A program made the position numbers and the translations under genes. Below, in pieces: positions 7,535 to 16,947 of a DNA stretch of 64,000 nucleotides. Under the pieces are notes generated by a model that saw only the letters and a program-made list of their open reading frames with translations, was not told where the DNA came from and ran no database searches. This DNA is from Sphingopyxis macrogoltabida (GTDB lineage Bacteria; Pseudomonadota; Alphaproteobacteria; Sphingomonadales; Sphingomonadaceae): NCBI RefSeq assembly GCF_001307295.1, contig NZ_CP012701.1:62001-126000 (forward strand), in the 5' to 3' direction. Every line of letters starts with the position of its first letter. Positions within the stretch are counted from its first letter, which is position 1.

Positions 7535-10522
7535 TTAGAAGCCTGTCCTCAACGTAACGCCATAGAGGCGCGGCTCGTTGAGGAAGACGTTGGTGAAAAG
7601 GCCGTTGCCGGCGTCGGCGACGTACATGCCCGTCAGATTGTCTTTGTCGGACACGTTGCGCATCCAAAACTTGAGCTCCCACGGCATCGGCTTCATGCTC
7701 GAAAGCGCCGCCGAAAGATTGAGCTGATCCCAGCCTTTGAGCTTGTCGATCGGGTCGCGATTGAAGATGCGGCCCCAAGACTCGCCCTGGATGAAATAGT
7801 CGGCGCGCAAGGTCAAATAGGCGAAACCGAGATTGCGCCTATGTTGCGCACCGACCTTGATCTGCCAGTTCGGCGCGTTCTGCAGCTCGTTTCCCTTCAG
7901 GTTGCGGGGCACGCCGAAGCCCGAGTAGACGACGCCGTCCGATGTTGTCGCCGTCGCCCCGATCGGCAGACCGCGATACATCTGCGTCACCACGCCGCCC
8001 ACGACAGGGCCGAAATATGGACCATCGCGGCCGGGGCGCGGACAATTGCCGTGAACGGCGCGCGGATCGTTGGCACCGCGCGGCGCAACGCACAGGTCGC
8101 CGTAGAGTACGTCCTTGATCAGCATGACGTCTTGGCGGCCGTCGGTCGGATCGCGTGGGTCGATGATCGATCGATCGCCGATCTTGGTACCGAGATAAGA
8201 GGCGTTTATGTCGAACTGCCATGAGGATGTAGGCGCATAGTAGACTTCAGCCTCCAAGCCCCAGACTTTCGCGTCGACATTCACGTTGACGGACGATTGG
8301 CGCTGGATCGTGGAGACCTGGAGGCCATTGTAGTCATATAGGAACGCCGCAAGGTTCAGGCGCAATTTGTTGTCGGCGAACGTGTTTTTCATGCCGAGCT
8401 CGAACGCGTTGACCTTCTCCGAGTCGAACTGGCGCGACAACGTGGGGTCGACTAGCTGACGCTGCGACGTCGCAGTGTTGAACCCGCCGCTCTTGAAGCC
8501 ACGCGAGTAGAAGCCGTATAGAAGAGTCTCGTCTGCGAAGGCCCACTGAGGTGTCCAGTCGATTCCCACGCGACCTGTCCAGCCGGGGAACGATTTTTTC
8601 AGCGTCTCGAACGGGAAAACACCGCTGAGCTGCAGAACGCGCTGACGAGACTCCTTCTTGTCGCTAGTGTAGCGCAAGCCGAAGGTGAGGTTCAGGTTGT
8701 CGCGGACGGCGTAATTAGCCTCGCCGAAGAAACTAAGTGACTTCATCTTGTAGTCATAGAGTTCGGAAACGGAGTACGGCGGCTGGCCGCACGTGCCGGG
8801 ATTGATGTTGGCGAAGCAGTCGGTTGAGTAGAACGAGTTCGGACCGAAGAAGCCCGGAGGCTGCTTGCGCAGGTCGTTGTCGAAAATCGAAAGCGCGTCG
8901 AGTGTGTTCAAACCGACAAAATACTGACCATTGTTCGTCACCTCCATGTACAAGACGCCGCCCTGCGCTTGCAGCGGACCGTCACTATTGGTCGCAACGC
9001 GCAGTTCGCCCGAGTACTGGTAGGCGCGGCCGCTGATTTCGTCATAACCGAACGGCACGTTGGTGATGTTGTAGACGGACGGCGTGCCGAGCGAGGGCGT
9101 ATAGAGCGGCAGTGATCCGACATAGGCGCCGGTGTCGAGCGCCGAAGTCGGGATGTTGCCGCCGGGAAACAGCGTCTGCATGCGCGCGATGTAGTTTGCG
9201 ACGGAAGCGAAGCTGCCGCCATAAGCGTTACCGTTGTAGTATTGATCGAGCGGGAACCCGTTGGCGAACGGATAATATGCGGTACGGCCGAAGCTGAACG
9301 GCGCGCTCGGCACATCCCAGTCGAAGTCCGTCTGTGCAAGCAGGTCCGACTTCTGGTAGCTGCCGACGAACGAGAGCGCCACAGCGCCGACGTCTTGCTC
9401 GACGTTCAGCGTCAGGATGTCCTCGTCGGCCTTGTAGACCGGCGTGAAATCGGTGCGCACCTGCCGCAAGTCCGTGGGGACGCCGACGCCGGCGAAAGCG
9501 TCGACAGGCGTGTAGCTGTAACGGCCGTTCGCTGCAGCACGGATGTTGGACGGCGTGTTTCTCGTCCACGGCAGCAGACCGAGCGCCACGGCTTGCAGAT
9601 GGCTGTTGCTCCCGCCGGTGTGGATCGTGTCGAAGCCCAGGCGGTCGGGCAAGCAGCCGTAAACGCCGTCTGGATCCTTGTGGCACATCTGCTTGTAGAC
9701 GCGCGACCGGTTCGAATCCTCCTTGAAGCGCTGGTACATCAAGTTGATGTCCGTGCTTTCAGTCGGCGAGTAACGCAACGACAAGCGCGCCGACCACTGA
9801 TCGCGACCATCGATCCGCTCGCCCTTATGGAGATTCTCTGTGTAGCCGTCCCGCGAGAGCTTGATGAATGCGCCGCGCACCCAGAAATTGTCGGTGATTG
9901 GTACGTTGAGCGCGCCGCGAAACATTTCATCGTTGTAGTCGCCGACGCGGGCCTCGATATAACCCGTCAAGTCGTTCACGGGGCGCGAAGTAATGAGATT
10001 GACTGTGCCCCCGGTCGCGTTGCGGCCAAAGAGCGTGCCCTGGGGCCCGCGCAGAACTTCGAACGCCTGGACGTCGTAGAGCTCGGTCGAGAAAATGTTC
10101 GCAAAGACGATCGGCGCTTCGTTCACATGGATGGCCACGCCTGAATCGCCCGACGACGTGATGACAGTGGTGCCGATGGCGCGGATCGAAATGCTGGAAC
10201 CAGAAAAATTCGTCTTGGTGAAGGTTAGATTCGGGACGTTAAACTGCAGATCGCCGAAGGTACTGATCTGGCGCTCGTCGAGCTTGCGCTGGTCGAACGG
10301 CGTGACCGCGATGGGTGTGCTCTGCAATTGCTCGGAACGACGGCGGGCAGTGACGATGATTATTTCTTTCTCGCCTTCGCCCCTCGGCTGTTCGGCGGCC
10401 GGCGAGTCTGTCTCCGCGGTGTCGGGAGCGGGCTGTTGCGCTGCGTCCTGGGCCATCGCGGCTGAACCGAGCGCGAAAGAGATTCCAATTGCGGCGACAC
10501 TCGCCGACAGCAAAAAACGCAT
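7535..10522 (-). CDS. TonB-dependent outer-membrane receptor
   Basis: A 995-aa outer-membrane transporter. The signal peptide covers residues 1-24 (cleavage after AMA). A TonB-box-like IIIVTARRR follows near 54-62, then the plug domain (about 60-175; FEVLRGPQGTLFGRNATGGTVNL is typical) and a long beta-barrel to the C-terminal aromatic residue in TLRTGF. Sphingomonads use such receptors for the energised uptake of large or poorly soluble substrates, and PEG operons contain one (pegB). Its leader contains a 16-codon reading frame and repeat copy B, shared with acyl-CoA ligase 1. Substrate is inferred from context; the barrel alone does not tell. Confidence 0.93.
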   Translation of the reverse strand: MRFLLSASVAAIGISFALGSAAMAQDAAQQPAPDTAETDSPAAEQPRGEGEKEIIIVTARRRSEQLQSTPIAVTPFDQRKLDERQISTFGDLQFNVPNLTFTKTNFSGSSISIRAIGTTVITSSGDSGVAIHVNEAPIVFANIFSTELYDVQAFEVLRGPQGTLFGRNATGGTVNLITSRPVNDLTGYIEARVGDYNDEMFRGALNVPITDNFWVRGAFIKLSRDGYTENLHKGERIDGRDQWSARLSLRYSPTESTDINLMYQRFKEDSNRSRVYKQMCHKDPDGVYGCLPDRLGFDTIHTGGSNSHLQAVALGLLPWTRNTPSNIRAAANGRYSYTPVDAFAGVGVPTDLRQVRTDFTPVYKADEDILTLNVEQDVGAVALSFVGSYQKSDLLAQTDFDWDVPSAPFSFGRTAYYPFANGFPLDQYYNGNAYGGSFASVANYIARMQTLFPGGNIPTSALDTGAYVGSLPLYTPSLGTPSVYNITNVPFGYDEISGRAYQYSGELRVATNSDGPLQAQGGVLYMEVTNNGQYFVGLNTLDALSIFDNDLRKQPPGFFGPNSFYSTDCFANINPGTCGQPPYSVSELYDYKMKSLSFFGEANYAVRDNLNLTFGLRYTSDKKESRQRVLQLSGVFPFETLKKSFPGWTGRVGIDWTPQWAFADETLLYGFYSRGFKSGGFNTATSQRQLVDPTLSRQFDSEKVNAFELGMKNTFADNKLRLNLAAFLYDYNGLQVSTIQRQSSVNVNVDAKVWGLEAEVYYAPTSSWQFDINASYLGTKIGDRSIIDPRDPTDGRQDVMLIKDVLYGDLCVAPRGANDPRAVHGNCPRPGRDGPYFGPVVGGVVTQMYRGLPIGATATTSDGVVYSGFGVPRNLKGNELQNAPNWQIKVGAQHRRNLGFAYLTLRADYFIQGESWGRIFNRDPIDKLKGWDQLNLSAALSSMKPMPWELKFWMRNVSDKDNLTGMYVADAGNGLFTNVFLNEPRLYGVTLRTGF

Positions 10523-10538
10523 TGCCTTTCCCCTACTC

Positions 10539-10589
10539 TCATCGGCGGCTTATCTCCGCTCGATCCGCAGGTGCCGAGCCGTTAGGCAT
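10539..10589 (-). CDS. Leader peptide / scar of a duplicated ligase start
   Basis: An ATG at 10589 opens MPNGSAPADRAEISRR and stops 16 nt before the TonB receptor ATG. The first residues parallel MANSSAPAE of acyl-CoA ligase 1 (6123), with the same upstream context in both repeat copies. Either the leader of the ligase, including its first codons, was duplicated in front of the receptor, or both genes descend from one with a translated leader. Translation is unproven, but it could couple to the receptor start. Confidence 0.4.
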   Translation of the reverse strand: MPNGSAPADRAEISRR

Positions 10590-10695
10590 CGGCACCCTGC
10601 GCCCTCTTTGGTCTCACAGACTATGCTGCGGCTGCGCCCAAACGATGATCGAACTGGTTAGCCAATTGACTGTATGGGCAGGCTCGCGCGCGCGC
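10565..10695. repeat. 131-bp direct repeat, copy B (leader of TonB receptor)
   Basis: Partner of 6099-6228. The same order of blocks is kept: CCGCAGGTGCCGAGC, CCTGCGCCCT, TATGCTGCGGCT, GGTTAGCCAATTGAC, TATGGGCAGGCTCG and the GC-alternating end. Transcription of the neighbouring genes in both places runs away from the GC end, so the repeat contains the promoter side and the start region in the same orientation. Confidence 0.8.
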
Positions 10696-10932
10696 TTCGA
10701 CGATGGCTGCCGTCCTGCAGCGCTTCGTCGTAGCTACAGCACTTCTTCCACTAGGAGCGTGTAGTCATCAGCCGTCAGCGTTTTGACTGCGCCCCAGTTT
10801 GCAATATCGGCAAGTGCGTCTAAAGCCGGGTACCCCCAAGGTCACCCTATGAGGACAGTTCTTAATGCCACGCCTCACTCGGCAAGGCGGCTGTCACCGC
10901 TTGCGTACGATTCTATGCAATAGTTACGTATT

Positions 10933-11613
10933 TCAGTTCTTTCCGAACATGTTATTCCAGGCCTCGGTGCCCGGCTTCGCTTCCCATTGTTTGCTGCCGG
11001 ATAACGTATCTATGCCCGCCCGAACCCCCGGACGGTCTTTGATCGCTTGGTACCACCGATCAATGTTGGGGTACTCCGACAAGTTGCGCCGATGCAACTT
11101 TCGTGTACGAACCCAGGGGAATGCGCTGATGTCAGCGATAGAATAGTCGCCGGCGAGGTATTCAGATTCGCCAAGGCGCTTCTCGAGAATGTTGTATATT
11201 CGACCAACTTCCCGATCATAACGTTCGATCGCGTAGTCAATCTTCTCAGTCGCATACACCATGAAGTGGTGCGCTTGCCCCAGCATTGGACCCATCGTCG
11301 TATTCTGAAAGACAAGCCACTTCAGCGTATCGTAGCGCTTTTCAGGATCCTGAGGGAGGAATCTACCGGACTTTTCCGCGAGATAGATCAGAACGACTGC
11401 GGATTCAAAAACTGCATAGGGCTTGTTGTGCGGGCCATCGTGATCCACGATGGCCGGCACTTTGTTGTTTGGATTGATCTTCAGAAATTCCGGATGAAAC
11501 TGCTCGCCTGCCGTTATATCAACCGGAATCACACGATAATCCAAGCCCGACTCTGCCAGCATTATGGCTGCTTTGTATCCGTTTGGGGTCGGCCAGAAGT
11601 ATAGATCAATCAT
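10933..11613 (-). CDS. Nu-class glutathione S-transferase (YfcG/Ure2p-like)
   Basis: A 226-aa cytosolic GST. The thioredoxin-like N-domain (1-85) has the Nu-class signature PTPNGYKA (Thr9, Asn11) in place of a catalytic Tyr, Ser or Cys, then INPNNKVPAIVDHDG and FESAVVLIYLAEKSG, all close to E. coli YfcG. The helical domain has GPMLGQAHHF and YSIADISAFPWV. Such enzymes have disulfide reductase or glutathione transfer activity. The start lies 12 bp from the stop of the FAD oxidase gene, so the two are co-transcribed. A GST is linked to peg clusters in Sphingopyxis and is thought to handle reactive intermediates. Exact role here is inferred. Confidence 0.88.
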   Translation of the reverse strand: MIDLYFWPTPNGYKAAIMLAESGLDYRVIPVDITAGEQFHPEFLKINPNNKVPAIVDHDGPHNKPYAVFESAVVLIYLAEKSGRFLPQDPEKRYDTLKWLVFQNTTMGPMLGQAHHFMVYATEKIDYAIERYDREVGRIYNILEKRLGESEYLAGDYSIADISAFPWVRTRKLHRRNLSEYPNIDRWYQAIKDRPGVRAGIDTLSGSKQWEAKPGTEAWNNMFGKN

Positions 11614-11625
11614 CGCTGAAGAACC

Positions 11626-13281
11626 CTATCCAACGATCTTAAGCCCTGCCGGCTTGTCAACGAACAGCCCAGGGTTCAACATCCAGTTCGGGTCCAGCTC
11701 GGTCTTGGCGGCTGCTAGCACACGGCGGAACAGCGGATCGACTTCCTTGTCGTACCAGGGACGGAACGATTTGCCGACAGCATGATGGTGCGTGATGGTT
11801 GCGCCGAGCTCGATTAGCGCGTCCGACGCAACGTCGTGGAGCATCTCATAGGCTTCAAGGCTGTTGGCATGCGTCGAAGGAGCCATGATCGAATAGTAAG
11901 GAGCCGGGCCGTCCGGATACAGGAAGGAGAATCTGCGGCAGACGATGCCGCCGCTACCAAGATTTTCTTCCTGGGCCTTCCGCATGCGACGCACGATCTC
12001 GGTATCGACTTCTTCGAACCGATCCCAAGTGTAGGCAGTTTCGAACGTGAAGCTGACGATTCCCATCGCCGCACGCGTATGCATAAACCGAGGCAGATAT
12101 CTGAACTGGTTCCGCCAGTTACCCTGCGGCCCGCTACGGCTCGTCTCCAACGCGTTGTCCGCAGTTCCCGCCTTTTGCGTCACGACGCCACCGAAGTCTC
12201 TGCAGATTTCGAGACTACGCTCCAGCCACGGATCTACTGGATGGTCGGCGGATTCGAAGCCGAGCAACAAAACTGACTCGGTGCCGTCTCCAGCGCCGTA
12301 GAACATGGCGTCTTGCTCATCCAAATAGCGACAGTTCGCCGGGAACAGTCCTGCTTGGGTGATCTGACGGATGGCCTTGGCACCCTGATAGAACGTCTTG
12401 AAAGAGATCGACGCATTCGCACGGAATCTAACGCGCCCTTGTAGACGCATCCATGCTTCGGTGATGATGCCCAGCGAGCCTTCAGACCCGATGAACAGCC
12501 GATCTGGATTGGGTCCGGCGCCCGAGCCTGGCAACCGCCGGTTCTGGATCGTTCCCGCCGGAGTGACCACGCGCAGGCATTCCACCATTTCGTCAATATG
12601 CGTGAGATGGGTGGCATAGTGGCCGGACGATCGGGTTGCGATCCAACCACCCAGCGATGAGAATTCCCACGATTGCGGGATGTGGCGCAGGGTGAGGTCA
12701 TACGGCTTGAGTTGCTCTTCCAGTGCCGGACCGAGAATGCCAGCCTGGATCCGCGCGCAACGTGACACGGGATCGACTTCGAGGATCTTATTGATGTTGC
12801 CCAGGTCGACTACGACGACCCCGGGAAAGGCGTCGCGCTCGGGACCCCAGAAGCCACCGGTGACGCTCGATCCGCCGCCATACGGGATGCATGCGTAACC
12901 ATTTTCCCCACACCAGTCGAAGATTGCGGCGATGTCTTCTTCGTCGCGCGGATAGGCCACGACGTCCGGTGCCTTCTTGAAATCGCGTCGGTATGTAAGG
13001 GTCATGTCCTTGAAACTCTTACCGTACGTATGAGAAACTCTGTCCCACTTTTCCGAGGTGCAAAAGTCCTCTAGCGTTCGCGGGATCTGTATGCGCGACG
13101 AATACAGGTCAATCTCGTCCAGAGTCGGATCAGATAGAACTTTAATGTCCTTAATTCCGAGCCGCTGCTCCACGCGGACCCGCATGATGTTGATTTCTTC
13201 TTGAGATATTTCTTCACCTTCATATCCCCACGACCAGAATTTCCTTCTCGGGCCGTAGTAGCCACTCTTTTCCTTCGCCAC
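11626..13281 (-). CDS. FAD-linked oxidase of the alkyl-DHAP synthase / VAO (PCMH) superfamily
   Basis: A 551-aa flavoprotein. The FAD-binding PCMH domain spans about 105-280, with IPYGGGSSVTGG at 132-143. The C-terminal cap and hinge domain contains ITHHHAVGK (His498-500), the histidine triplet typical of alkyl-dihydroxyacetonephosphate synthase and its bacterial relatives, and ends in NPGLF. Such enzymes oxidise alpha-hydroxy acids or, in the eukaryotic namesake, make an ether bond. No signal peptide. It is transcribed with the GST and follows a decayed copy of itself (13313-13680). In an ether-type cluster it could act on hydroxy- or alkoxy-acids. Reaction is inferred. Confidence 0.82.
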   Translation of the reverse strand: MAKEKSGYYGPRRKFWSWGYEGEEISQEEINIMRVRVEQRLGIKDIKVLSDPTLDEIDLYSSRIQIPRTLEDFCTSEKWDRVSHTYGKSFKDMTLTYRRDFKKAPDVVAYPRDEEDIAAIFDWCGENGYACIPYGGGSSVTGGFWGPERDAFPGVVVVDLGNINKILEVDPVSRCARIQAGILGPALEEQLKPYDLTLRHIPQSWEFSSLGGWIATRSSGHYATHLTHIDEMVECLRVVTPAGTIQNRRLPGSGAGPNPDRLFIGSEGSLGIITEAWMRLQGRVRFRANASISFKTFYQGAKAIRQITQAGLFPANCRYLDEQDAMFYGAGDGTESVLLLGFESADHPVDPWLERSLEICRDFGGVVTQKAGTADNALETSRSGPQGNWRNQFRYLPRFMHTRAAMGIVSFTFETAYTWDRFEEVDTEIVRRMRKAQEENLGSGGIVCRRFSFLYPDGPAPYYSIMAPSTHANSLEAYEMLHDVASDALIELGATITHHHAVGKSFRPWYDKEVDPLFRRVLAAAKTELDPNWMLNPGLFVDKPAGLKIVG

Positions 13282-13312
13282 AGCGTTTCTCCTTAGTGAT
13301 TTTCGATGTCAA

Positions 13313-13680
13313 ATCTTCGATTTCAGGACCAAAAGCGCCGCCTTGGATGCGCGCGGCCCGAGAGACTCGGTCGACTTCGGCAATTTTATTGAGGCGCGAG
13401 ATGTCAATGGCGACGATACCGCAATAGCGCGGGTCGTGAAGCGGCTCGACGCCGCCGGTGACGGTCGAACTGCCGCCGAATGGAATGGCAGCATAGGAAT
13501 TGCCGTCGCACCAGTCGAGGAGCGCCGCAACGTCGGCTTCGCTGCCCGGATGAGCGACGATGTCTGGCGGGTTGCCATCCGATGGCACATCGCCTGGGTC
13601 TCGGCGGGCGTCGGGCCTTGATCCTCGTAGCTCCATGCCCACGAGTTTCGCCGGTGGCCAACGGCCTCTAACTGCCCCAT
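13313..13680 (-). pseudogene. Frameshifted and truncated second copy of the FAD-linked oxidase
   Basis: From 13680 the frame MGQLEAVGHRRNSWAWSYED parallels YYGPRRKFWSWGYEG at the N-terminus of the neighbouring oxidase. Similarity then jumps to another frame, which reads PDIVAHPGSEADVAALLDW and IPFGGSSTVTGG and parallels residues 105-180 of that gene. About 75 residues between the two blocks are missing, and similarity ends near 13313, just before the intact gene begins. So it is a tandem paralogue broken by an internal deletion, a frameshift and loss of the last two thirds. It carries a close upstream copy of the 30-bp motif at 13740-13770. Confidence 0.75.
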
Positions 13681-13739
13681 CGTACGTCCGCTTTCTTCGC
13701 TATTTTCGCGGCCTCTACGATGGTTGGTTCAGAGGGGTG

Positions 13740-13770
13740 TCGACAATGACCGTTTCGCTCATTCCTTGAC
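13740..13770 (-). promoter_or_regulatory. Conserved 30-bp motif, copy 1
   Basis: The segment begins TCGACAATGA and ends CGCTCATTCCTTGAC. It nearly matches 17062-17091 (TCGACATGA ... CGCTCATTTCTTGAC), with one base of length difference. Both lie upstream of leftward units of the catabolic island: this one 60 bp before the oxidase remnant, the other beside the AraC gene. It is a candidate operator for the AraC regulator or a shared promoter element. Confidence 0.5.
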
Positions 13771-13826
13771 AGTCGCGGCCAGCCTCAACGTGCTTGGCAC
13801 GCGCCCCCGGGTCAAATCGTTGCGGT

Positions 13827-15356
13827 TCAGCGCGACTGCAGCATGGCGCGGATTTCCGTGTGGCGCCGCTTGTCGATGCCGTACGCCAGAAAGAACAACA
13901 TGCTGAAAAGCGCGAAGCCACCGATGGCCGGACCGTAGAAAAGGCCCATCAACGCGACTTTGCTCGGATCGATCGTGCTGACATCGACATGTGCTCCGGT
14001 CGGCCACTCCAGGAATGAAAGAATGAACCCCGCGATGATCGTACCGAGGCCAGTCATCGCCTGATTCGAAAAGGAGACGGCGGCGAAAAGGATACCCTCG
14101 CTGCGCCGACCGGTTTCAAGGTCATATTCGTCGGCGACATCGGCCATCATCGAGCCGTACATGATCCACGCTTGCACGACGACCAGACCTTTGGCGAACG
14201 AGACTGCCGCGAGAAAAGGGAACAGCGCGGAGTCTCGGTTCTCCGGCAATGCTTCAAGTAAGCGCAGCACGGTCGGCAACATCTGAAAGAACGCCCAGCC
14301 GACCGTGCCAAAGATGAGCAACGTGCGCTTTTCGAACCATTCCGACAGTTTGGTTGTGGACAAGCCGCCGAGAATAGAACCGAGCGAAAAGATCGCCCAG
14401 AAATACATCTGCTCGGTGCTCGTGATCTGCCAGAAGAACGTCGTGACGTGGAGGTAAAGCGCGGCGTCAACGCCGACCATGACGTAGAGGATAAGCACGC
14501 CGAAGAACAACGCGCAGAACGAGCGGTTTCCAAGGATGCCACGGAATTGCTGATACATCGACCCCAGTATGCCCCAAGCGGTGTGGCGCGGAGCGCCATC
14601 GGGAACCTGGTAGAGGTAGGGTACACGGTTTTGCGTGCCGAGCGCGGAGATCAGCATGCAGCTCGCCATGACCACGGCGAGGGTGATTCCCATCGCGCCA
14701 TAGGATGTGTGATCCAGCGCGCCCGAACGGATCTCTTGGTCAGCGAGGAACACACCGAAGCCGAGCAAGACCACGGTCGCGCCGCCCAGAATGGAGAAGA
14801 CTTGGCGATAGCCGACTATGGACGTGCGCTCTTGAAAGTCGACCGAAAGTTCGGCTCCGAGCGCGACATGCGGGATGAAGAACATCGAGATCGACACCCG
14901 CGAGATACAAGCGAAGACGATCAGCCAGATGAACAGTCCCTCCTGGCTCGTCACAATCGGATTGAAGAGCAGTGAGAAGCCGAGCGCGAGCGGCAGGATT
15001 GAGGCGTACATGAAGGGATGCCGCCTTCCAAAACGAGAACGCCATGAGTCTGACAGCCAGCCGACCAGCGGATCGACGATCGCATCGATGACGAGCGCTA
15101 TCCCGAGCGCCATGCCGGTGAGCGCACCATCGAGGCCCAAAATCTGATTGTAGTAGAAGAGCGTGAAGAGGCTGAACGCGTTTGTTTTCATCCCTTCAGA
15201 GGCTTGGCCCAGACCATAGGCGCACTTCGTGGCGAAGGTCGCGGGCTGGAAGGCGTCTGGGGTGACCGGCGCGCGAGACTTCAGAAGCGACTCCAGATAG
15301 CCGCGCGAGAGCGCGAGGGCGTGGCGCAGCGATCCGGAGATTTGTTTCAGCGGCAT
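13827..15356 (-). CDS. MFS permease of the GPH (glycoside-pentoside-hexuronide:cation symporter) family
   Basis: A 509-aa inner-membrane transporter with about twelve hydrophobic helices after a roughly 40-residue hydrophilic N-terminus. The GPH signature lies between helices 2 and 3: DAIVDPLVGWLSDSWRSRFG at 91-110, followed by RRHPFM. A second family mark, MMADVADEYDLETGRRSEG, lies in the second half. It would import the substrate by cation symport after TonB-dependent entry into the periplasm. It follows acyl-CoA ligase 2 by 10 bp, so the two form an operon. A permease is also part of peg operons. Substrate inferred. Confidence 0.88.
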   Translation of the reverse strand: MPLKQISGSLRHALALSRGYLESLLKSRAPVTPDAFQPATFATKCAYGLGQASEGMKTNAFSLFTLFYYNQILGLDGALTGMALGIALVIDAIVDPLVGWLSDSWRSRFGRRHPFMYASILPLALGFSLLFNPIVTSQEGLFIWLIVFACISRVSISMFFIPHVALGAELSVDFQERTSIVGYRQVFSILGGATVVLLGFGVFLADQEIRSGALDHTSYGAMGITLAVVMASCMLISALGTQNRVPYLYQVPDGAPRHTAWGILGSMYQQFRGILGNRSFCALFFGVLILYVMVGVDAALYLHVTTFFWQITSTEQMYFWAIFSLGSILGGLSTTKLSEWFEKRTLLIFGTVGWAFFQMLPTVLRLLEALPENRDSALFPFLAAVSFAKGLVVVQAWIMYGSMMADVADEYDLETGRRSEGILFAAVSFSNQAMTGLGTIIAGFILSFLEWPTGAHVDVSTIDPSKVALMGLFYGPAIGGFALFSMLFFLAYGIDKRRHTEIRAMLQSR

Positions 15357-15366
15357 GTGTGGTCTT

Positions 15367-16947
15367 TCAATTAGCTCCGCGCTTGGCGATATCCGCCAGC
15401 TTGGCTTTCAGAATTTTGCCGTTCGGCGCAACCGGCAATTCGCTAACGATGATGATGTCTTGGGGTCGCTTGTAGGGCGCGAGGCGATCGGCAACGTAAG
15501 CGCTGATGTCGGCTGCCGAAATCGTCGCGCCGGGGCGCACCTCGACGAAGGCGACGACTTCCTCGTTACCGGCGACCGCGCGACCGACGACGGCCGATTG
15601 CTGAACGTCCGGATGTGCGTTGATGGCCGCCTCCACTTCCGGCGGATAAACATTAAAGCCGGACCGGATGATCAGTTCCTTGCTGCGGCTTTCGATCCAT
15701 ATGCGATTTTTCTCATCGACGCGGACGATGTCACCCGTGTTGAGCCAGCCGTCGGCATCCATCACCGCCGCTGTCTCACCTGGCGCGCGGTAATAGCCCT
15801 TCATGATGTTGGGGCCGCGCACGTGGAGTTCGCCGGTCTCGCCAGGCTGCGCTGTCGCGCCCGTCGCCGTGCGCACCTGGATTTCCACGCCTTCGATCGG
15901 CTCGCCGACATGCGCGCCCTCGCCGAATGACTGATGTGACGTTCGGCTGATGGCCGGCGCAGTTTCGGTGAGGCCGTAGTTGTTGTGCATCACGACGCCG
16001 GTGAGTGCTTCAAACTCGAGTTTCATCTCCCGATCGAGCGGGGCAGCAGCGCTCATCACGCCGACTAGGCGGTTGGGCGACAGCGCGACACCGCTGTCCT
16101 TGGCGTGGCGCAGGATCAGACCCAACATGCTGGGTACTACATGCAGACGCGTCAGGCGTCCGTCGACGATCATGTCCACTGCTTGCGCAACCGAGAAGCG
16201 CGACTGCAGGTACGTAAGCGTCCCCGACCACAGCATCGCCAACACGACGCCGAGGCCGTAAGAGTGTGAAATCGGGAGTGCGCCGAGCGCCGTGTCGCCG
16301 GACGAGAGCCAGGCGTCGCGCGCGCCAGACTCTGTGGTGAAGGCCAGATTGCGATGCGTCAGCATCACGCCCTTGGGAGTCCCGGTCGTGCCGGTCGTGT
16401 AGAGCAGCACAGCGACCTGATCCGCGCCGCTCGTCGCGACGGGTTCCGGCGCCGCGCCGCTATTCACCGGCGACGCCAGGACGGTGAGAGATCCATCCAG
16501 CGTCAAGCGGGTTGCGCCATGGCGCGCCGCGTGCGCCCCGGCCTCCGCAGAGTCGCGGTCAGTGAAGAACAGTGCACGCGGATCGCAATGCGCGGCGACT
16601 TTGTCGATCTCGTGCGCGCTTTGGCGTGCGTTGAGTATCACGGCCCACGCGTCAAGCTCGGACGCGGCGAAGAGCAGGGCCAGCGCCTCGACGCCGTTCT
16701 CGCAGACGATCACGACGCGGTCGCCGGGGCGAACGCCGAACCGGTGCAATGCGCCGGACGTTGCGCGTATCGTCTGCCAAAAGCGTGCATAGGTCCAGCT
16801 TTCGCCGCCAGGCTGCACGAGCGCGACGGCCTCGGGCGCGCGCGCTGCCGCGTTCGACACAAAGTGGCTGATACGGTGCGGCAGATCTTCCAAAGCGACT
16901 CGCGGAATCTGCGCCAGCACCGGCTTGGGTTTGAGGCTGCGATTCAT
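15367..16947 (-). CDS. Acyl-CoA ligase (AMP-forming), copy 2
   Basis: A 526-aa ANL-superfamily ligase when started at the ATG at 16947 (MNRSLKPK), which has GAGGAG a few bases upstream. The longer frame from 17061 adds 38 residues with no family match. Motifs: A3 LLYTTGTTGTPKG, A5 NNYGLTETAP, A7 LNTGD, A8 RSGFNVYPPE and the A10 Lys in PNGKILK near residue 511. It resembles copy 1 (4513-6123) along its whole length, so the cluster holds two diverged ligases, perhaps for substrates of different chain length. First gene of a leftward unit with the permease, divergent from the AraC regulator. Confidence 0.88.
   Translation of the reverse strand: MNRSLKPKPVLAQIPRVALEDLPHRISHFVSNAAARAPEAVALVQPGGESWTYARFWQTIRATSGALHRFGVRPGDRVVIVCENGVEALALLFAASELDAWAVILNARQSAHEIDKVAAHCDPRALFFTDRDSAEAGAHAARHGATRLTLDGSLTVLASPVNSGAAPEPVATSGADQVAVLLYTTGTTGTPKGVMLTHRNLAFTTESGARDAWLSSGDTALGALPISHSYGLGVVLAMLWSGTLTYLQSRFSVAQAVDMIVDGRLTRLHVVPSMLGLILRHAKDSGVALSPNRLVGVMSAAAPLDREMKLEFEALTGVVMHNNYGLTETAPAISRTSHQSFGEGAHVGEPIEGVEIQVRTATGATAQPGETGELHVRGPNIMKGYYRAPGETAAVMDADGWLNTGDIVRVDEKNRIWIESRSKELIIRSGFNVYPPEVEAAINAHPDVQQSAVVGRAVAGNEEVVAFVEVRPGATISAADISAYVADRLAPYKRPQDIIIVSELPVAPNGKILKAKLADIAKRGAN

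Larger units (their letters stand above)
10523..10932. other. 410-bp intergenic leader region upstream of the TonB receptor
   Basis: The part next to the receptor gene holds a 16-codon reading frame (10539-10589) and repeat copy B (10565-10695). From 10696 to 10932, between the repeat and the stop of the GST gene, no reading frame with a family signature, terminator or further repeat was recognised. Confidence 0.6.

Noticed and set aside
10681..10696. Alternating GC run as a Z-DNA or microsatellite element
   Set aside because: It is only about ten bases, in GC-rich DNA, and is just the end of the 130-bp repeat.
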